From: an uncultured Flavobacteriaceae bacterium
GTDB lineage: Bacteria > Bacteroidota > Bacteroidia > Flavobacteriales > Flavobacteriaceae
Assembly (NCBI GenBank): GCA_947497245.1
Contig: CANMFO010000003.1
Location: 1 to 64,000 of the forward strand
DNA: 64,000 nt
Direction of reading: 5' to 3'
The position numbers and the translations under genes were made by a program. Below are positions 27,878 through 36,497 of the stretch, piece after piece (position 1 is the stretch's first letter; each line of letters opens with the position of its first letter). The notes beneath the pieces are model-generated. The model was not told the DNA's origin, did no database searches, and worked only from the letters and a program-made list of their open reading frames with translations.

Positions 27878-28741
27878 TCAAAAATATTTCTTTAAGATCG
27901 AGGACACGGAGCTATAGTACGATTTTCCAAAAAGATTCAAATGAACCAACAAATAGTAAAGTTGGTAAAGATCCGTTCGAGCACTCTCACCGCCTACTTC
28001 CGGAAAGCGTTCAGCGTAGGCACCATAAAAATCCGGGCCGAAACCACCAAAAAGCCGAGTCATGGCAATATCCACTTCATGATGGCCAAAATAGACTGCC
28101 GGATCGATCAAATAGGGAGTACCATTTTTTGAAATTAGGTAGTTTCCGCTCCATAGGTCACCGTGCAACAAACTGGGTTTGGTTTCCGGGAAAAGGTTCT
28201 GGCAGGTCTTGAGGAGTGCCGTTTCCGATGGGATTTCTGGGGAACGGAGTAACATGCGGTCCTTAGCCAGCATGAATTGGGGTAGAAGGCGCTCCTTCGA
28301 ATAGAACACATTCCAATCGGTATATTTTTGATTGGATTGGGGAAGGCTTCCAATGAAATTATCCGTGTTCCAGCCGTAACTACCTGCACCATATGCTAGG
28401 TGCAGGGCCCCTAACTGCCGTCCAAAAAGCGCCATGTCCATGGAGGTGGCATCTCCAGGCTCAATATATTCCATCAGCATAAAGGCTCCGAAGTCGGACT
28501 CTTCACACAACAGTACCTGGGGCACGGCTATGGTGTTCGTTTTGGAAATGGCCTCCAGACCTTCTTTTTCCGCAACAAAAAAAGCATGGGCGGAGGAATC
28601 CTGGTTCACCTTGCAAAAGAAGCGCCCGGACCCGGTTTCCAAAAGAAAGGCCTGGGAAATATCACCTCCGGACAAGCGGCTGGCAGCCTTAATAGGGGCA
28701 CCTAGCCGAAACCCGATGTGGTCTATAAGATACTTTTCCAT
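27878..28741 (-). CDS. Fructosamine kinase family protein
   Basis: A cytoplasmic sugar-amine kinase of the fructosamine-3-kinase/aminoglycoside-phosphotransferase fold; bacterial members phosphorylate ribulosamines or erythrulosamines on glycated proteins. With ATG 28741 the length is 287 residues, matching the family (an upstream open frame to 28831 adds residues unlike it). Family marks are RLSGGDISQAF in the nucleotide-binding lobe, FMLMEYIE as hinge, SLLHGDLWSGN as catalytic loop and YLIDPAVYFGHHEVDIAMT with the metal-binding Asp-Pro-Ala. Divergent from the HGSNAT-like gene, with 257 bp of otherwise featureless DNA between the two starts. Confidence 0.88.
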   Translation of the reverse strand: MEKYLIDHIGFRLGAPIKAASRLSGGDISQAFLLETGSGRFFCKVNQDSSAHAFFVAEKEGLEAISKTNTIAVPQVLLCEESDFGAFMLMEYIEPGDATSMDMALFGRQLGALHLAYGAGSYGWNTDNFIGSLPQSNQKYTDWNVFYSKERLLPQFMLAKDRMLLRSPEIPSETALLKTCQNLFPETKPSLLHGDLWSGNYLISKNGTPYLIDPAVYFGHHEVDIAMTRLFGGFGPDFYGAYAERFPEVGGESARTDLYQLYYLLVHLNLFGKSYYSSVSSILKKYF

Positions 28742-28998
28742 GAAACGTCTTTGGATGGAATTGTTAATGGATAAAGATTTGGAACGGGACATATGGGTTA
28801 GGGCGCTACAATGCGGGTCGCGAAATCGCAATGGCGACAGTTGTTCCCAATTATAGAAACCAAGATATAAAAAATGTCGTCTTTTTCAGCTTTTTTAGAG
28901 GTACAGGAAATCTAAATATATTTAAGTACATTGTAGGTGTTGAAATTCAAATCCATGGATTCCCACTAACCAAAGAACAACCACTTTAAAAACCAATC

Positions 28999-30102
28999 AT
29001 GTCACAATTTGCATCAAACGTATCGAAACGCCTTTTTTCACTGGATGTTTTTCGAGGGCTTACCATGTTCCTCCTTGTTGCCGAAGCAGCGGGATTTCAC
29101 CATAGTTTTTCGGAATTGGCCGAAGGCACCATCTTCTCGGGCCTTGCGGAGCAGCTTCACCACCACCCTTGGAACGGACTTCGATTTTGGGATTTGATCC
29201 AGCCCTTTTTCATGTTCATAGTGGGTGTGGCCATGCCCTTTTCGCTGCGCAAAAGGTTGGCCACCGGTAGCCGAAGCGATGTGACCAAACATATTTTAAG
29301 AAGGTGCTTTTTGCTGTTTGCCTTTGGGGTATTGCTCCATTGCGTGTACAGCCATGCCCTGGTCTGGGAGCTTTGGAACGTACTGGTCCAACTGGCGTTT
29401 ACCATACTTATCGCCTATGCCGTTATGAGCATGCCCCATAAAACACAAATCGGCATTTCCATAGGCCTATTGGTATTGACAGAAATCCTGTATCGCGCGT
29501 ACAATCCGGGAGACCCCTACAACCAGGGCCAAAGCTTTGGCTCCTGGACCGATATGCTTGTGATGGGCAAGATCAATGGGGGGCACTGGGTTTTTGTCAA
29601 TTTCATTCCTACCGCGGCGCACACCATTTGGGGTGTCATCTGTGGACAGGTATTGCTGTCGCATAGCTCCAATAAGGAAAAATTAAGGCTCTTTCTGGTT
29701 TGGGGCGTAGCAATCTTGGTGTTGGGTTTTGCCCTGGACCTATTGAACATCACCCCGATCATAAAGCGAATAGCCACCACTTCTTTTACCTTGGCTTCCG
29801 GAGGGTTTGCCATTCTTGCGCTGGCACTGTTCTATTGGGCCATTGATGTAAGGGACAACCACAAAAAATGGCTCAAGATCTTCTCGGTGGTCGGTACCAA
29901 TTCCATATTCATTTATCTTCTGGCCGAGACCGTAGGCGTGCAATGGTTCCGCGATTTTGGAAAGATTTGGACGGAGGGGCTGTTGCTTCCACTGGGGATA
30001 TCGGAAAAGGTGCTACATGTGATCACCTCTCTTTTGGTACTGTTCATATTCTGGTATATTACCTATTTCTTGGATAAAAAGAAGGTATATTTCAAGATAT
30101 GA
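28999..30102 (+). CDS. Membrane acyltransferase, HGSNAT/NagX-like (DUF5009)
   Basis: A 367-residue inner-membrane protein with about 10-11 helices, related to the catalytic membrane part of heparan-alpha-glucosaminide N-acetyltransferase and bacterial NagX. The start RLFSLDVFRGLTMFLLVAE is the family signature; RFWDLIQPFFMFIVGVAMPF and the C-terminal VVGTNSIFIYLLAE also fit. Bacterial members lie in amino-sugar and polysaccharide loci and are thought to acetylate or move sugars across the membrane; the real activity here is unknown. It is a single gene, followed by 442 bp of structured non-coding DNA. Confidence 0.85.
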   Translation: MSQFASNVSKRLFSLDVFRGLTMFLLVAEAAGFHHSFSELAEGTIFSGLAEQLHHHPWNGLRFWDLIQPFFMFIVGVAMPFSLRKRLATGSRSDVTKHILRRCFLLFAFGVLLHCVYSHALVWELWNVLVQLAFTILIAYAVMSMPHKTQIGISIGLLVLTEILYRAYNPGDPYNQGQSFGSWTDMLVMGKINGGHWVFVNFIPTAAHTIWGVICGQVLLSHSSNKEKLRLFLVWGVAILVLGFALDLLNITPIIKRIATTSFTLASGGFAILALALFYWAIDVRDNHKKWLKIFSVVGTNSIFIYLLAETVGVQWFRDFGKIWTEGLLLPLGISEKVLHVITSLLVLFIFWYITYFLDKKKVYFKI

Positions 30103-30544
30103 TCACCGTCATTGACCTTTGACGATAAAAACGGTCCGGCGCATAGTTTTTTGGCAGAAGTAAAGGAACCGACCCAACGGTCGGTAATGATTCAATGTGA
30201 TGTATGGAAATCCTGGGGAACGGAGGGTATGGGGATATTAAAAACCGACGTACCGCCTTTTCATGGCCGCCCCATCGACGAAAGGCCCCGTTACCGACCG
30301 TTGGGCCGGTTTATCGGACCACCACTGCAGTTCCAATACCAGTGAATTGGGCATTTGTTTTCCGTGTGCCGCTGTCAAAGTCCTCCGATCATAGGGAATT
30401 ATGGAAAATTCCCCGTACCGTGCCATGGTCCGGAAAGGTATTGGGTTTCCGGACCATTGCAATTCTCTCAAAGAATAATTTTGACATTCGAAGTCTGGAA
30501 AATTGGCAAAACTTGTGTAATATTAGGTGACCGTAGATTTAAAG
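30103..30544. repeat. Structured intergenic element B with paired 21-bp inverted arms
   Basis: No convincing gene in these 442 bp. A 21-bp arm at 30167-30187 is repeated in inverse orientation at 30291-30311 with one mismatch, enclosing 103 bp; each arm is itself a small hairpin (ACCGACC/GGTCGGT). Downstream are GGGAATT/AATTCCC (30394-30400/30407-30413) and a perfect 12-bp hairpin ATGGTCCGGAAA/TTTCCGGACCAT (30425-30436/30446-30457). The left part (TTGGCAGAA, GAACCGACCCA, AATGAT, TGTGATGT) recurs in the same order in element A near 17.03-17.10 kb. Confidence 0.65.
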
Positions 30545-31429
30545 ATGATGCCCATGGCTTGGAAAATATCCCGATTGCTTTGCTTGGTTACTCTGGTTTC
30601 CCTTTCCACCCGGTGCGCTTCCCAAAAGGCGACATCGCCCGATGCCGGTTGGGAAGAGCTGTTCAATGGAAAGGACCTGAACGGCTGGACGGCCAAAATA
30701 CAGCACTATGAAGTTGGAGACAACCATGGAGATACCTTTAGAGTAGAAGATGGTATCATCAAAGTGCGCTACGACCAATATGAGGGTGGTTTTAACGACC
30801 GTTTCGGCCATTTGTACTACGATAAGCCCTATTCTTATTACCATTTGGTGGTCGAGTACCGCATTTTGGGGGAACTACACCCAGGCTCGCCGAGCCACAC
30901 CCTAAAGAACAGTGGGGTCATGTTCCACTCCCAGGACCCCAGGACCATGCCCAAGGAGCAAGATTGGCCCATTTCGGTGGAAATGCAATTTCTGGCCGGG
31001 GTCGAAGAAGGAAAATCCAGGCCCACGGGCAATATGTGCTCTCCGGGCACAGAGGTTGTGTTTGAAGGAAGAATAGATCCGAGACACTGTATCCCCTCAA
31101 GCTCAAAAACATACTATGGCGACCAATGGGTACGGGCCGAGGCCGTGATCCTGGGCGACTCTTTGGTGACCCATATCATCAATGGGGAAGAAGTACTGCG
31201 GTACACCCAGCCTCAAATCGGGGGAGGAGTGGTCAACCGTTATGATCCGAAGATCAAACAGGATGGGAAGTTGCTGAAGGAAGGGTTTATTGCGTTGCAA
31301 AGTGAGGCCCAGCCCATCGATTTTCGAGTGGTAAAGCTCCGAAACCTAAAAGGCTGCATGGATCCCAAGGCGAAAAACTACAAAAAGTACTTTGTGAAGT
31401 CCGATCCCACAAGCTGCTTCTACGAATAG
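30545..31429 (+). CDS. DUF1080 (3-keto-disaccharide hydrolase-like) lipoprotein
   Basis: An exported protein of the 3-keto-disaccharide hydrolase (DUF1080, LamG-like beta-sandwich) family; characterised relatives cleave 3-keto-glycosides. The 294 residues begin with a hydrophobic signal ending LSTRC, a probable though weak lipobox. The family core is clear: WEELFNGKDLNGWTAK, VEDGIIKVRYDQ, NSGVMFHSQDP, QWVRAEAVILGDSLVTHIIN and EGFIALQSEAQPIDFRVVKL. The extreme C-terminus carries GCMDPKAKNYKKYF and SCFY, a small Cys-containing motif seen at the ends of other secreted Bacteroidetes proteins. The start is taken at ATG 30545; 30548, 30554 and GTG 30527 are alternatives. Converges on the peroxidase gene. 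Confidence 0.87.
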   Translation: MMPMAWKISRLLCLVTLVSLSTRCASQKATSPDAGWEELFNGKDLNGWTAKIQHYEVGDNHGDTFRVEDGIIKVRYDQYEGGFNDRFGHLYYDKPYSYYHLVVEYRILGELHPGSPSHTLKNSGVMFHSQDPRTMPKEQDWPISVEMQFLAGVEEGKSRPTGNMCSPGTEVVFEGRIDPRHCIPSSSKTYYGDQWVRAEAVILGDSLVTHIINGEEVLRYTQPQIGGGVVNRYDPKIKQDGKLLKEGFIALQSEAQPIDFRVVKLRNLKGCMDPKAKNYKKYFVKSDPTSCFYE

Positions 31430-31437
31430 TGACTTTA

Positions 31438-32613
31438 TTATTGGATATGGCCCCCCACGGGCAGCCCACTTGGAACGCTCACAGGGATTTCCTTGTCAAA
31501 ATCCGCATCGTTTAGGGTGTTGAGGAAAGAGATGATCTGTGACATTTCCTTGACGCTCAATTGCAGCTCGCGGACAAAGGGGTCGAAATGTTGTTTTGAT
31601 ACGGAAGGGTTTCGTTCCCTTCCAAATGAAATGTCCTCATAAAACTCCAAAACCTGCCGCAGGTCTTTCAGACTTCCATTGTGCATATAGGGGGCCGTAA
31701 AGCGAAGATTGCGCAACGTAGGTGTTCTAAAGGCAAAAGTATCGCTTACGCCACCGTCCGGAGCGGGCAGTTTGTTGTTTTCCGGGACCCCCAGGACATG
31801 GGGCTTATAGTCCGAGAACATCGGGCCGTTATGGCAATTGGCGCAACCTACTTTTTTGAACTGTTCGAAGCCTTCCTTTTCCGAAATGGAAATGGCTTCG
31901 GGATCGCCCCGCATATAGGCATCGAAGCGTGAATTGTTGGCCAAAAGGGTGCGTTCGAAGGCCGCTATGGCCTTGGCGAGATTCTCGGCACTGATCTCCT
32001 CTCCCGGAAAAGCTTCCCCAAACAGTTTTTGGTATTCGGGGACGGCTTGCAACCGTTCGATCACCTCGTCCAGAATCTCGGTTTCCGAAAAGCCGCGGCC
32101 CCGCATCTCTTCCAGGGCCTTTATGGGTTCAAGTGCTTGTTTTTCAAGACTTTTTGCCCGATCGTCCCAAAACATGGGAGCGGTTTCGGGGTCATAGTCG
32201 TTTTGGACGCCGATACCGTTGAAGGCCGTGTTCAGCACACTGTGCGCGTTCCTTTTTACAAAAGGGATGTCGTTTGGGACATTGAAGCCCCGCTTGCTTC
32301 CGAAACCCTTCCCATTTACCCCGATGGAGATATCCAAAAATTCGGCATATCCGTTGTTGGGATGGTGACAGGTGGCACAGGCCACATCTTTGTTGCCCGA
32401 TAGGATGGGATCGTAAAAGAGCAACTTCCCCAACAACGCCTTCTCTTCCGTAGCGGGATTGTCCTTGGGCGACCGCACCGTCTTGGGGAGGGCGGAGAAA
32501 GAAATCAGCGGACCACGCTGTTTGCCCGCCGTTTTTTCGGACTTCTTATCGCTACAGCCAACCAAGAGCAGGGCCAACGATAAGGTTAGGATATACAAGC
32601 CGCTTTTTTTCAT
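31438..32613 (-). CDS. Di-heme cytochrome c peroxidase family lipoprotein
   Basis: Periplasmic di-heme protein of the CcpA/MauG family, which either reduces hydrogen peroxide or carries out heme-based oxidation. ATG 32613 yields a lipoprotein signal (LSLALLLVGC, Cys20) and a 391-residue protein; the longer open frame upstream is not protein-like. Two heme c sites are present, Cys79-x-x-Cys82-His83 (CATCHH) and Cys257-x-x-Cys260-His261 (CANCHNG). GKLLFYDPILSGNKDVACA and FRTPTLRNLRFTAPYMHNGS are standard family segments. It is the last gene of the leftward group SMP-30, SDR, VOC, peroxidase, with 115 bp before it. Confidence 0.92.
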   Translation of the reverse strand: MKKSGLYILTLSLALLLVGCSDKKSEKTAGKQRGPLISFSALPKTVRSPKDNPATEEKALLGKLLFYDPILSGNKDVACATCHHPNNGYAEFLDISIGVNGKGFGSKRGFNVPNDIPFVKRNAHSVLNTAFNGIGVQNDYDPETAPMFWDDRAKSLEKQALEPIKALEEMRGRGFSETEILDEVIERLQAVPEYQKLFGEAFPGEEISAENLAKAIAAFERTLLANNSRFDAYMRGDPEAISISEKEGFEQFKKVGCANCHNGPMFSDYKPHVLGVPENNKLPAPDGGVSDTFAFRTPTLRNLRFTAPYMHNGSLKDLRQVLEFYEDISFGRERNPSVSKQHFDPFVRELQLSVKEMSQIISFLNTLNDADFDKEIPVSVPSGLPVGGHIQ

Positions 32614-32728
32614 ATGGGTCGAAAGTTCGCTACTCCGAAAAAGATGGAGCACACCAGGGACGTACGCCATAAAATTAATCAAAATAATAAGGATTGGGGC
32701 GTTCCGGACGACAATGGTCCGGATCCCG

Positions 32729-33115
32729 TCAATTTTCATAAAGTTCAATGGGAAGGCCATCGGGGTCCTCAAAAAAGGTAAATTTTTTTTGGGTGGACCC
32801 ATCAACACGCACCCCTTCGGTAACGATCCCCTGATCGTTGAGGTGGCGGATGGCAGCATCAATGTCCGAAATTCCGAATGCCAGGTGCCTCAGGCCCATT
32901 GCCTCAGGCCTTGTTGGGCGTTTTGGAGGGTTCGGGAAGGAGAACAGTTCAATGAGGTATTCCCCGTTCAATGCCAAATCCAACTTATAGGATTGTCTGG
33001 TCTCCCGATAGGTTTCCCGGACAATTTCCAGGCCCAAAACCTCTACATAGAATTTTTTCGACCGCTCATAATCCGAACAGATAATAGCGATATGGTGGAT
33101 TTTATTCAAATACAT
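32729..33115 (-). CDS. VOC superfamily protein, GloA2/YaeR-like
   Basis: A small metal-dependent enzyme of the vicinal oxygen chelate fold (128 residues), of the type annotated as SMU1112c/YaeR-like glyoxalase. It shows the paired beta-alpha-beta-beta-beta units: IHHIAIICSDYERSKKFYVE with His8, then LRHLAFGISDIDAAI with the second His, and FFEDPDGLPIELYE ending with the metal-binding Glu. Substrate unknown; true glyoxalase I activity is not assured. It lies 24 bp after the SDR gene on the same strand, so it belongs to the SMP-30/SDR transcript. Confidence 0.88.
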   Translation of the reverse strand: MYLNKIHHIAIICSDYERSKKFYVEVLGLEIVRETYRETRQSYKLDLALNGEYLIELFSFPNPPKRPTRPEAMGLRHLAFGISDIDAAIRHLNDQGIVTEGVRVDGSTQKKFTFFEDPDGLPIELYEN

Positions 33116-33139
33116 CTTTAGGGGTCAAACGAAATGGAA

Positions 33140-33922
33140 TTATTGCAAGTCCTCTGGATACTTCCCGGCCACGGTCCATCCGCCATCCACCGGGATGGTC
33201 TGTCCGTTGATGTGGGCGGCTTCATCGGACAATAGAAAGAGGCATGTTTTTGCAATGTCGCCGGGCCTGCCCACAACGCCCCTAGGAATCAACTTTCCCC
33301 AGATACCCTCATAGTCGGGCTGTTCGTTTTGGGTGCGCTCCGTCAAAGTGGCTCCTGGTGCCACGGCATTTACGGTAATTTGATACTGCCCCATTTCATA
33401 GGCCAGGTTTCGCGCAAGCATCCGGAGGGCCGCCTTGGTCATGGAATAAGCGGTCAAACGGTGATACGCCTGGATGCCCACCTGGGAAGACATCATGATC
33501 ATCCTACCGCCGGTGCCCTGTTCGATCATCTCCTTTGCCGCACGTTGGGCCAGAAAAAAGGCACCTTGCAGATTGAGTTGCATGACCTTTTGAAAGGACT
33601 CCGGGGTGAATTCCAAAAAGTCCCCGAACAATGTAATACCTGCGTTGGGGACCACAAAATCTATTTTCCCGAATTGTTTTAGGGCAAAATCGACCATCTT
33701 GTCGATTGTTGCCACCTCGCCGGCATCCCCGGGGAACGGGAGGCAGCGGCCTGGGTTTGATTGGTCCAAAGTGGTGGCGGCCTTTTCCGCACTTTCCTTT
33801 TCCAGATCGTTCAGCACCACTTGGGCGCCCCCTTTTACCAGCAGTTCGCAAATGGCATAGCCTATACCCTCACCGGCTCCGGTGACGATCGCAACCTTAT
33901 TTTGTATACCCGAGTACTTCAT
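33140..33922 (-). CDS. Short-chain dehydrogenase/reductase (SDR)
   Basis: An NAD(P)-dependent oxidoreductase of 260 residues, classical SDR type. Visible motifs are the cofactor loop VTGAGEGIGYAI, NDLEKE (acidic Asp after strand 2, favouring NAD), NAGIT, the catalytic Ser in MMSSQVGIQ, YSMTK for Tyr-x-x-x-Lys, and the end INGQTIPVDGGWT. ATG 33922 shares one base with the SMP-30 stop (TAATG), so the two are coupled; the frame runs on upstream but only as the shadow of SMP-30. Together with a sugar-lactonase-like partner it probably oxidises a sugar, for example in a fucose- or galactose-type oxidative route. Confidence 0.92.
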   Translation of the reverse strand: MKYSGIQNKVAIVTGAGEGIGYAICELLVKGGAQVVLNDLEKESAEKAATTLDQSNPGRCLPFPGDAGEVATIDKMVDFALKQFGKIDFVVPNAGITLFGDFLEFTPESFQKVMQLNLQGAFFLAQRAAKEMIEQGTGGRMIMMSSQVGIQAYHRLTAYSMTKAALRMLARNLAYEMGQYQITVNAVAPGATLTERTQNEQPDYEGIWGKLIPRGVVGRPGDIAKTCLFLLSDEAAHINGQTIPVDGGWTVAGKYPEDLQ

Positions 33923-34803
33923 TAAAAATAGGTTATTGGTGTTCCGGAGACTTTCGGTTTGTAAAGGAAAAGGCCCCCACTTAGTGGAAACTCCCCAAGC
34001 TGGGCTTCGGTTAAACCGCTTCTTGCCGATGTAATATACAAAGTATCCAAATTTTCGCCGCCAAAACAACACGAGGTGATATGCGGGGCATCTACCTCGA
34101 CCTTTTCCAGAACCTCGCCGCTGATCGGGTCCCATCTTCTGATACAGCTTCCGCCCCAATGTGCGATCCAGAGCATGCCATCGGCATCGATGCACATGCC
34201 ATCGGGGCCACCAAAGGATTCGGGTATGGAAATGGCCGTTCGCTTGTTGGAGATTTCGGCGGCCCCCAAGTCGAAATCGAAGCTGCAGACCCTATAGGTG
34301 GGCGTATCGATATAATAAAAACGTCTATGGTCGGCGGTCCAGGCCATCCCATTTGATATGGTGGTTTCTGAAATGTGAACGGAAGTCTGAAAATCCTTGG
34401 TGACCCGATAGAGGTTCCCCGCTTTCGGTGCAAATGCCTTATGCATACTGCCTATCCAAAAATTGCCATCGGGTCCGACCTTGCCGTCGTTAAAACGCAT
34501 GAGTGGATCACCGTTTTTGAGGACCTGGTGCTTTACGAGGGTTTCGGTCTCCGCGTTGAACGTGGCCAAACCTGATTCCAGTGCCAAGAGGAGCTGTCCG
34601 TTTTCCATGGGAACGGCGGCTCCGATCATTTCGTTGAAGTGCCAGGAACGGTTTTCGCCCTTGGATGGATCGTACCGCAGCAGTATTTTTCCTTCAATAT
34701 CTACCCAAAACAAATGCTGCTTTTTCCAATCCCAGACCGGGCCCTCGCCCAAAGTGCATTTTGCATCCAATACAAGTTCTGACCTACCTGTGCTAACAAC
34801 CAT
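33922..34803 (-). CDS. SMP-30/gluconolactonase family lactonase
   Basis: A 293-residue six-bladed propeller of the regucalcin/gluconolactonase family, which opens sugar lactones with a divalent metal. Metal-ligand motifs are all there: LGEGPVWDW (Glu near 19), RFNDGKVGPDGNFWIG, ISNGMAWTADHRRFYYIDT (Asn) and FGGPDGMCIDADGMLWIAHWGG (Asp). No signal peptide, so it is cytoplasmic, where it would hydrolyse the lactone made by the coupled SDR. This is the first gene of the leftward SMP-30, SDR, VOC group. Confidence 0.92.
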   Translation of the reverse strand: MVVSTGRSELVLDAKCTLGEGPVWDWKKQHLFWVDIEGKILLRYDPSKGENRSWHFNEMIGAAVPMENGQLLLALESGLATFNAETETLVKHQVLKNGDPLMRFNDGKVGPDGNFWIGSMHKAFAPKAGNLYRVTKDFQTSVHISETTISNGMAWTADHRRFYYIDTPTYRVCSFDFDLGAAEISNKRTAISIPESFGGPDGMCIDADGMLWIAHWGGSCIRRWDPISGEVLEKVEVDAPHITSCCFGGENLDTLYITSARSGLTEAQLGEFPLSGGLFLYKPKVSGTPITYF

Positions 34804-34868
34804 TTGATCTAAGCGTCAATTTGGATTGAAGTTACGCAATTCGATCCAATTATTTAGGCCGGCCGATG

Positions 34869-36497
34869 CTATTTCAGAATCCCACGGTATTGCACATCAT
34901 CCTTTAAAAGTGAAGTGGCCGACAAAATCGCCTCATCATTTTTGAGGTAGTACTCATATAGTCCTTCCCGGTAGAAATAACGTTTAATGATCTCGCCCTT
35001 CAATTTGGACTGAATCTCTTTTCGAAAAGTCTGTAAGGCGGCCAGTTTACTTTTTTCAATATCCGACAACAGTGTTTTTAGATCGTTTTTGACGGCTTCA
35101 TCGAAAATGACATCATCCTTGTTGAGCAAAGCAGATTTCAAGGCCTTTTCGGTTTTGGTCTCAAAGGAAAAATCGCTTTGGGAAACGAATTGGGCAAAAT
35201 CTTGGAAATCTTGGTCGGAAAACGTAAAATCGGCAATATGCTGCAGATGGTTCCCGTAGTAGTAATCAGTGGCATAGTCAAAAATCACATTGTTGCTGAG
35301 CAGGGCATTTGTGAGTTCGTTAGCCTTTACCGACTCGACCTCCAGATCGGGCAATACCCCTCCACCATCTTGTACTTTCCGGCCGTTGCGGGTGGTGAAG
35401 TCCTTGAAGTTGGTGGTCCTTTTGGCATTTCCATCCTTATCACGGTTCCAGTAGTCGAGCGATTGGATACAACGCCCGGAGGGGGTATAATAGCGGCTTA
35501 TGGTCACCTTTAATTGGGTGCCATAGGTCAGTTTTAGGGGCCTTTGTACAAGACCTTTGCCGAAGCTGCGGGCACCCATGACCACGGCGCGATCCAAATC
35601 TTGTAGGCTGCCCGATACAATTTCGCTTGCCGAGGCACTGCTCCCGTCGACCAGGACCACCAGGGGAATTTCGGTGTCCACGGGCCGATTGCGGGTCTTG
35701 TACTCTTGGTTGAACTTTTTCACCTTCGACTTGGTGGTCACGATCAATTCGCCTTTTGGAACGAACAGGTTGGTAACATTGATGGCTTCCGAAAGGAGTC
35801 CTCCGGGATTGCCCCTTAGGTCCAAAATAATTTTTTCCGCACCCTTTCCCTTGAGGTCGTTAAGGGCCTCCTTGGTCTGGCCCGATGCCTTTGCATTGAA
35901 TTTTGAAAGCACGATGTACCCGGTTTTTTCGTCTACCATCCTATGGAACGGTACCGCATCCACCTCTACCGAAGCCCTCGTAATGGTAGTGGTCTTCGTT
36001 TCCCCCTGTCGTTTGTAGGTTATTTTTATGGAGGTATTGTTGGCCCCTTTGAGCAGTTCGCTGGCATTGTCGTCAAAATCAGAAACTGCAATATCCCCAA
36101 TTTTAATGACCTCGTCTCCCGCTTTGAGCCCCGCTTTGTCCGCGGGATACCCTTGATGGGGTTCCACGATCAGCAGTTTGTCCTTATAGGAGCGTACCAG
36201 GGCCCCAATGCCCGAATACTCACCGGCATTGTTCATTTTGTACTCCTCCACATCCTGTTCGTTCAGGAATTTGGTGTAGGGGTCCAGATCGTCCAACATG
36301 TTTTTTATGGCGGTATCCATAAGTTCGGCAGGGTTGGTATCATCCACATAGTTCATGTTCAGTTCTTTGAACAGGGTTGTGAATATTTCGATTTGTTTCG
36401 CGATTTCGAAAAAATCGCTTTTGAAACTACTGCCAACGATCAAAAAGGATATGGCTATTGCAGGTACAAGGACCTTCTTTTTTATCAGATTACTCAT
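34869..36497 (-). CDS. C-terminal processing (S41) protease
   Basis: A periplasmic serine protease of the CtpA/Prc family that trims or degrades exported proteins. The 542 residues start with a hydrophobic signal/anchor (KKKVLVPAIAISFLIVGSS). A PDZ domain (about 85-170; YSGIGALVRSY, PADKAGLKAGDEVIKIGD) precedes the S41 domain with the Ser-Lys pair Ser289 (DGSSASASEIV) and Lys314 (ARSFGKGLVQ). A ~150-residue C-terminal helical domain follows. The ATG at 36497 overlaps the 3' end of rnpA by 8 bp (ATGAGTAA), an overlap that implies cotranscription. Confidence 0.93.
   Translation of the reverse strand: MSNLIKKKVLVPAIAISFLIVGSSFKSDFFEIAKQIEIFTTLFKELNMNYVDDTNPAELMDTAIKNMLDDLDPYTKFLNEQDVEEYKMNNAGEYSGIGALVRSYKDKLLIVEPHQGYPADKAGLKAGDEVIKIGDIAVSDFDDNASELLKGANNTSIKITYKRQGETKTTTITRASVEVDAVPFHRMVDEKTGYIVLSKFNAKASGQTKEALNDLKGKGAEKIILDLRGNPGGLLSEAINVTNLFVPKGELIVTTKSKVKKFNQEYKTRNRPVDTEIPLVVLVDGSSASASEIVSGSLQDLDRAVVMGARSFGKGLVQRPLKLTYGTQLKVTISRYYTPSGRCIQSLDYWNRDKDGNAKRTTNFKDFTTRNGRKVQDGGGVLPDLEVESVKANELTNALLSNNVIFDYATDYYYGNHLQHIADFTFSDQDFQDFAQFVSQSDFSFETKTEKALKSALLNKDDVIFDEAVKNDLKTLLSDIEKSKLAALQTFRKEIQSKLKGEIIKRYFYREGLYEYYLKNDEAILSATSLLKDDVQYRGILK

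Noticed and set aside
32614-32862. N-terminal extension of the di-heme peroxidase
   Set aside because: Starting at 32613 gives a perfect lipoprotein signal; the upstream residues would bury it.
33923-34195. N-terminal extension of the SDR gene
   Set aside because: The extra residues are encoded inside the SMP-30 gene in another frame and are basic, low-quality sequence; ATG 33922 fits the SDR start exactly.
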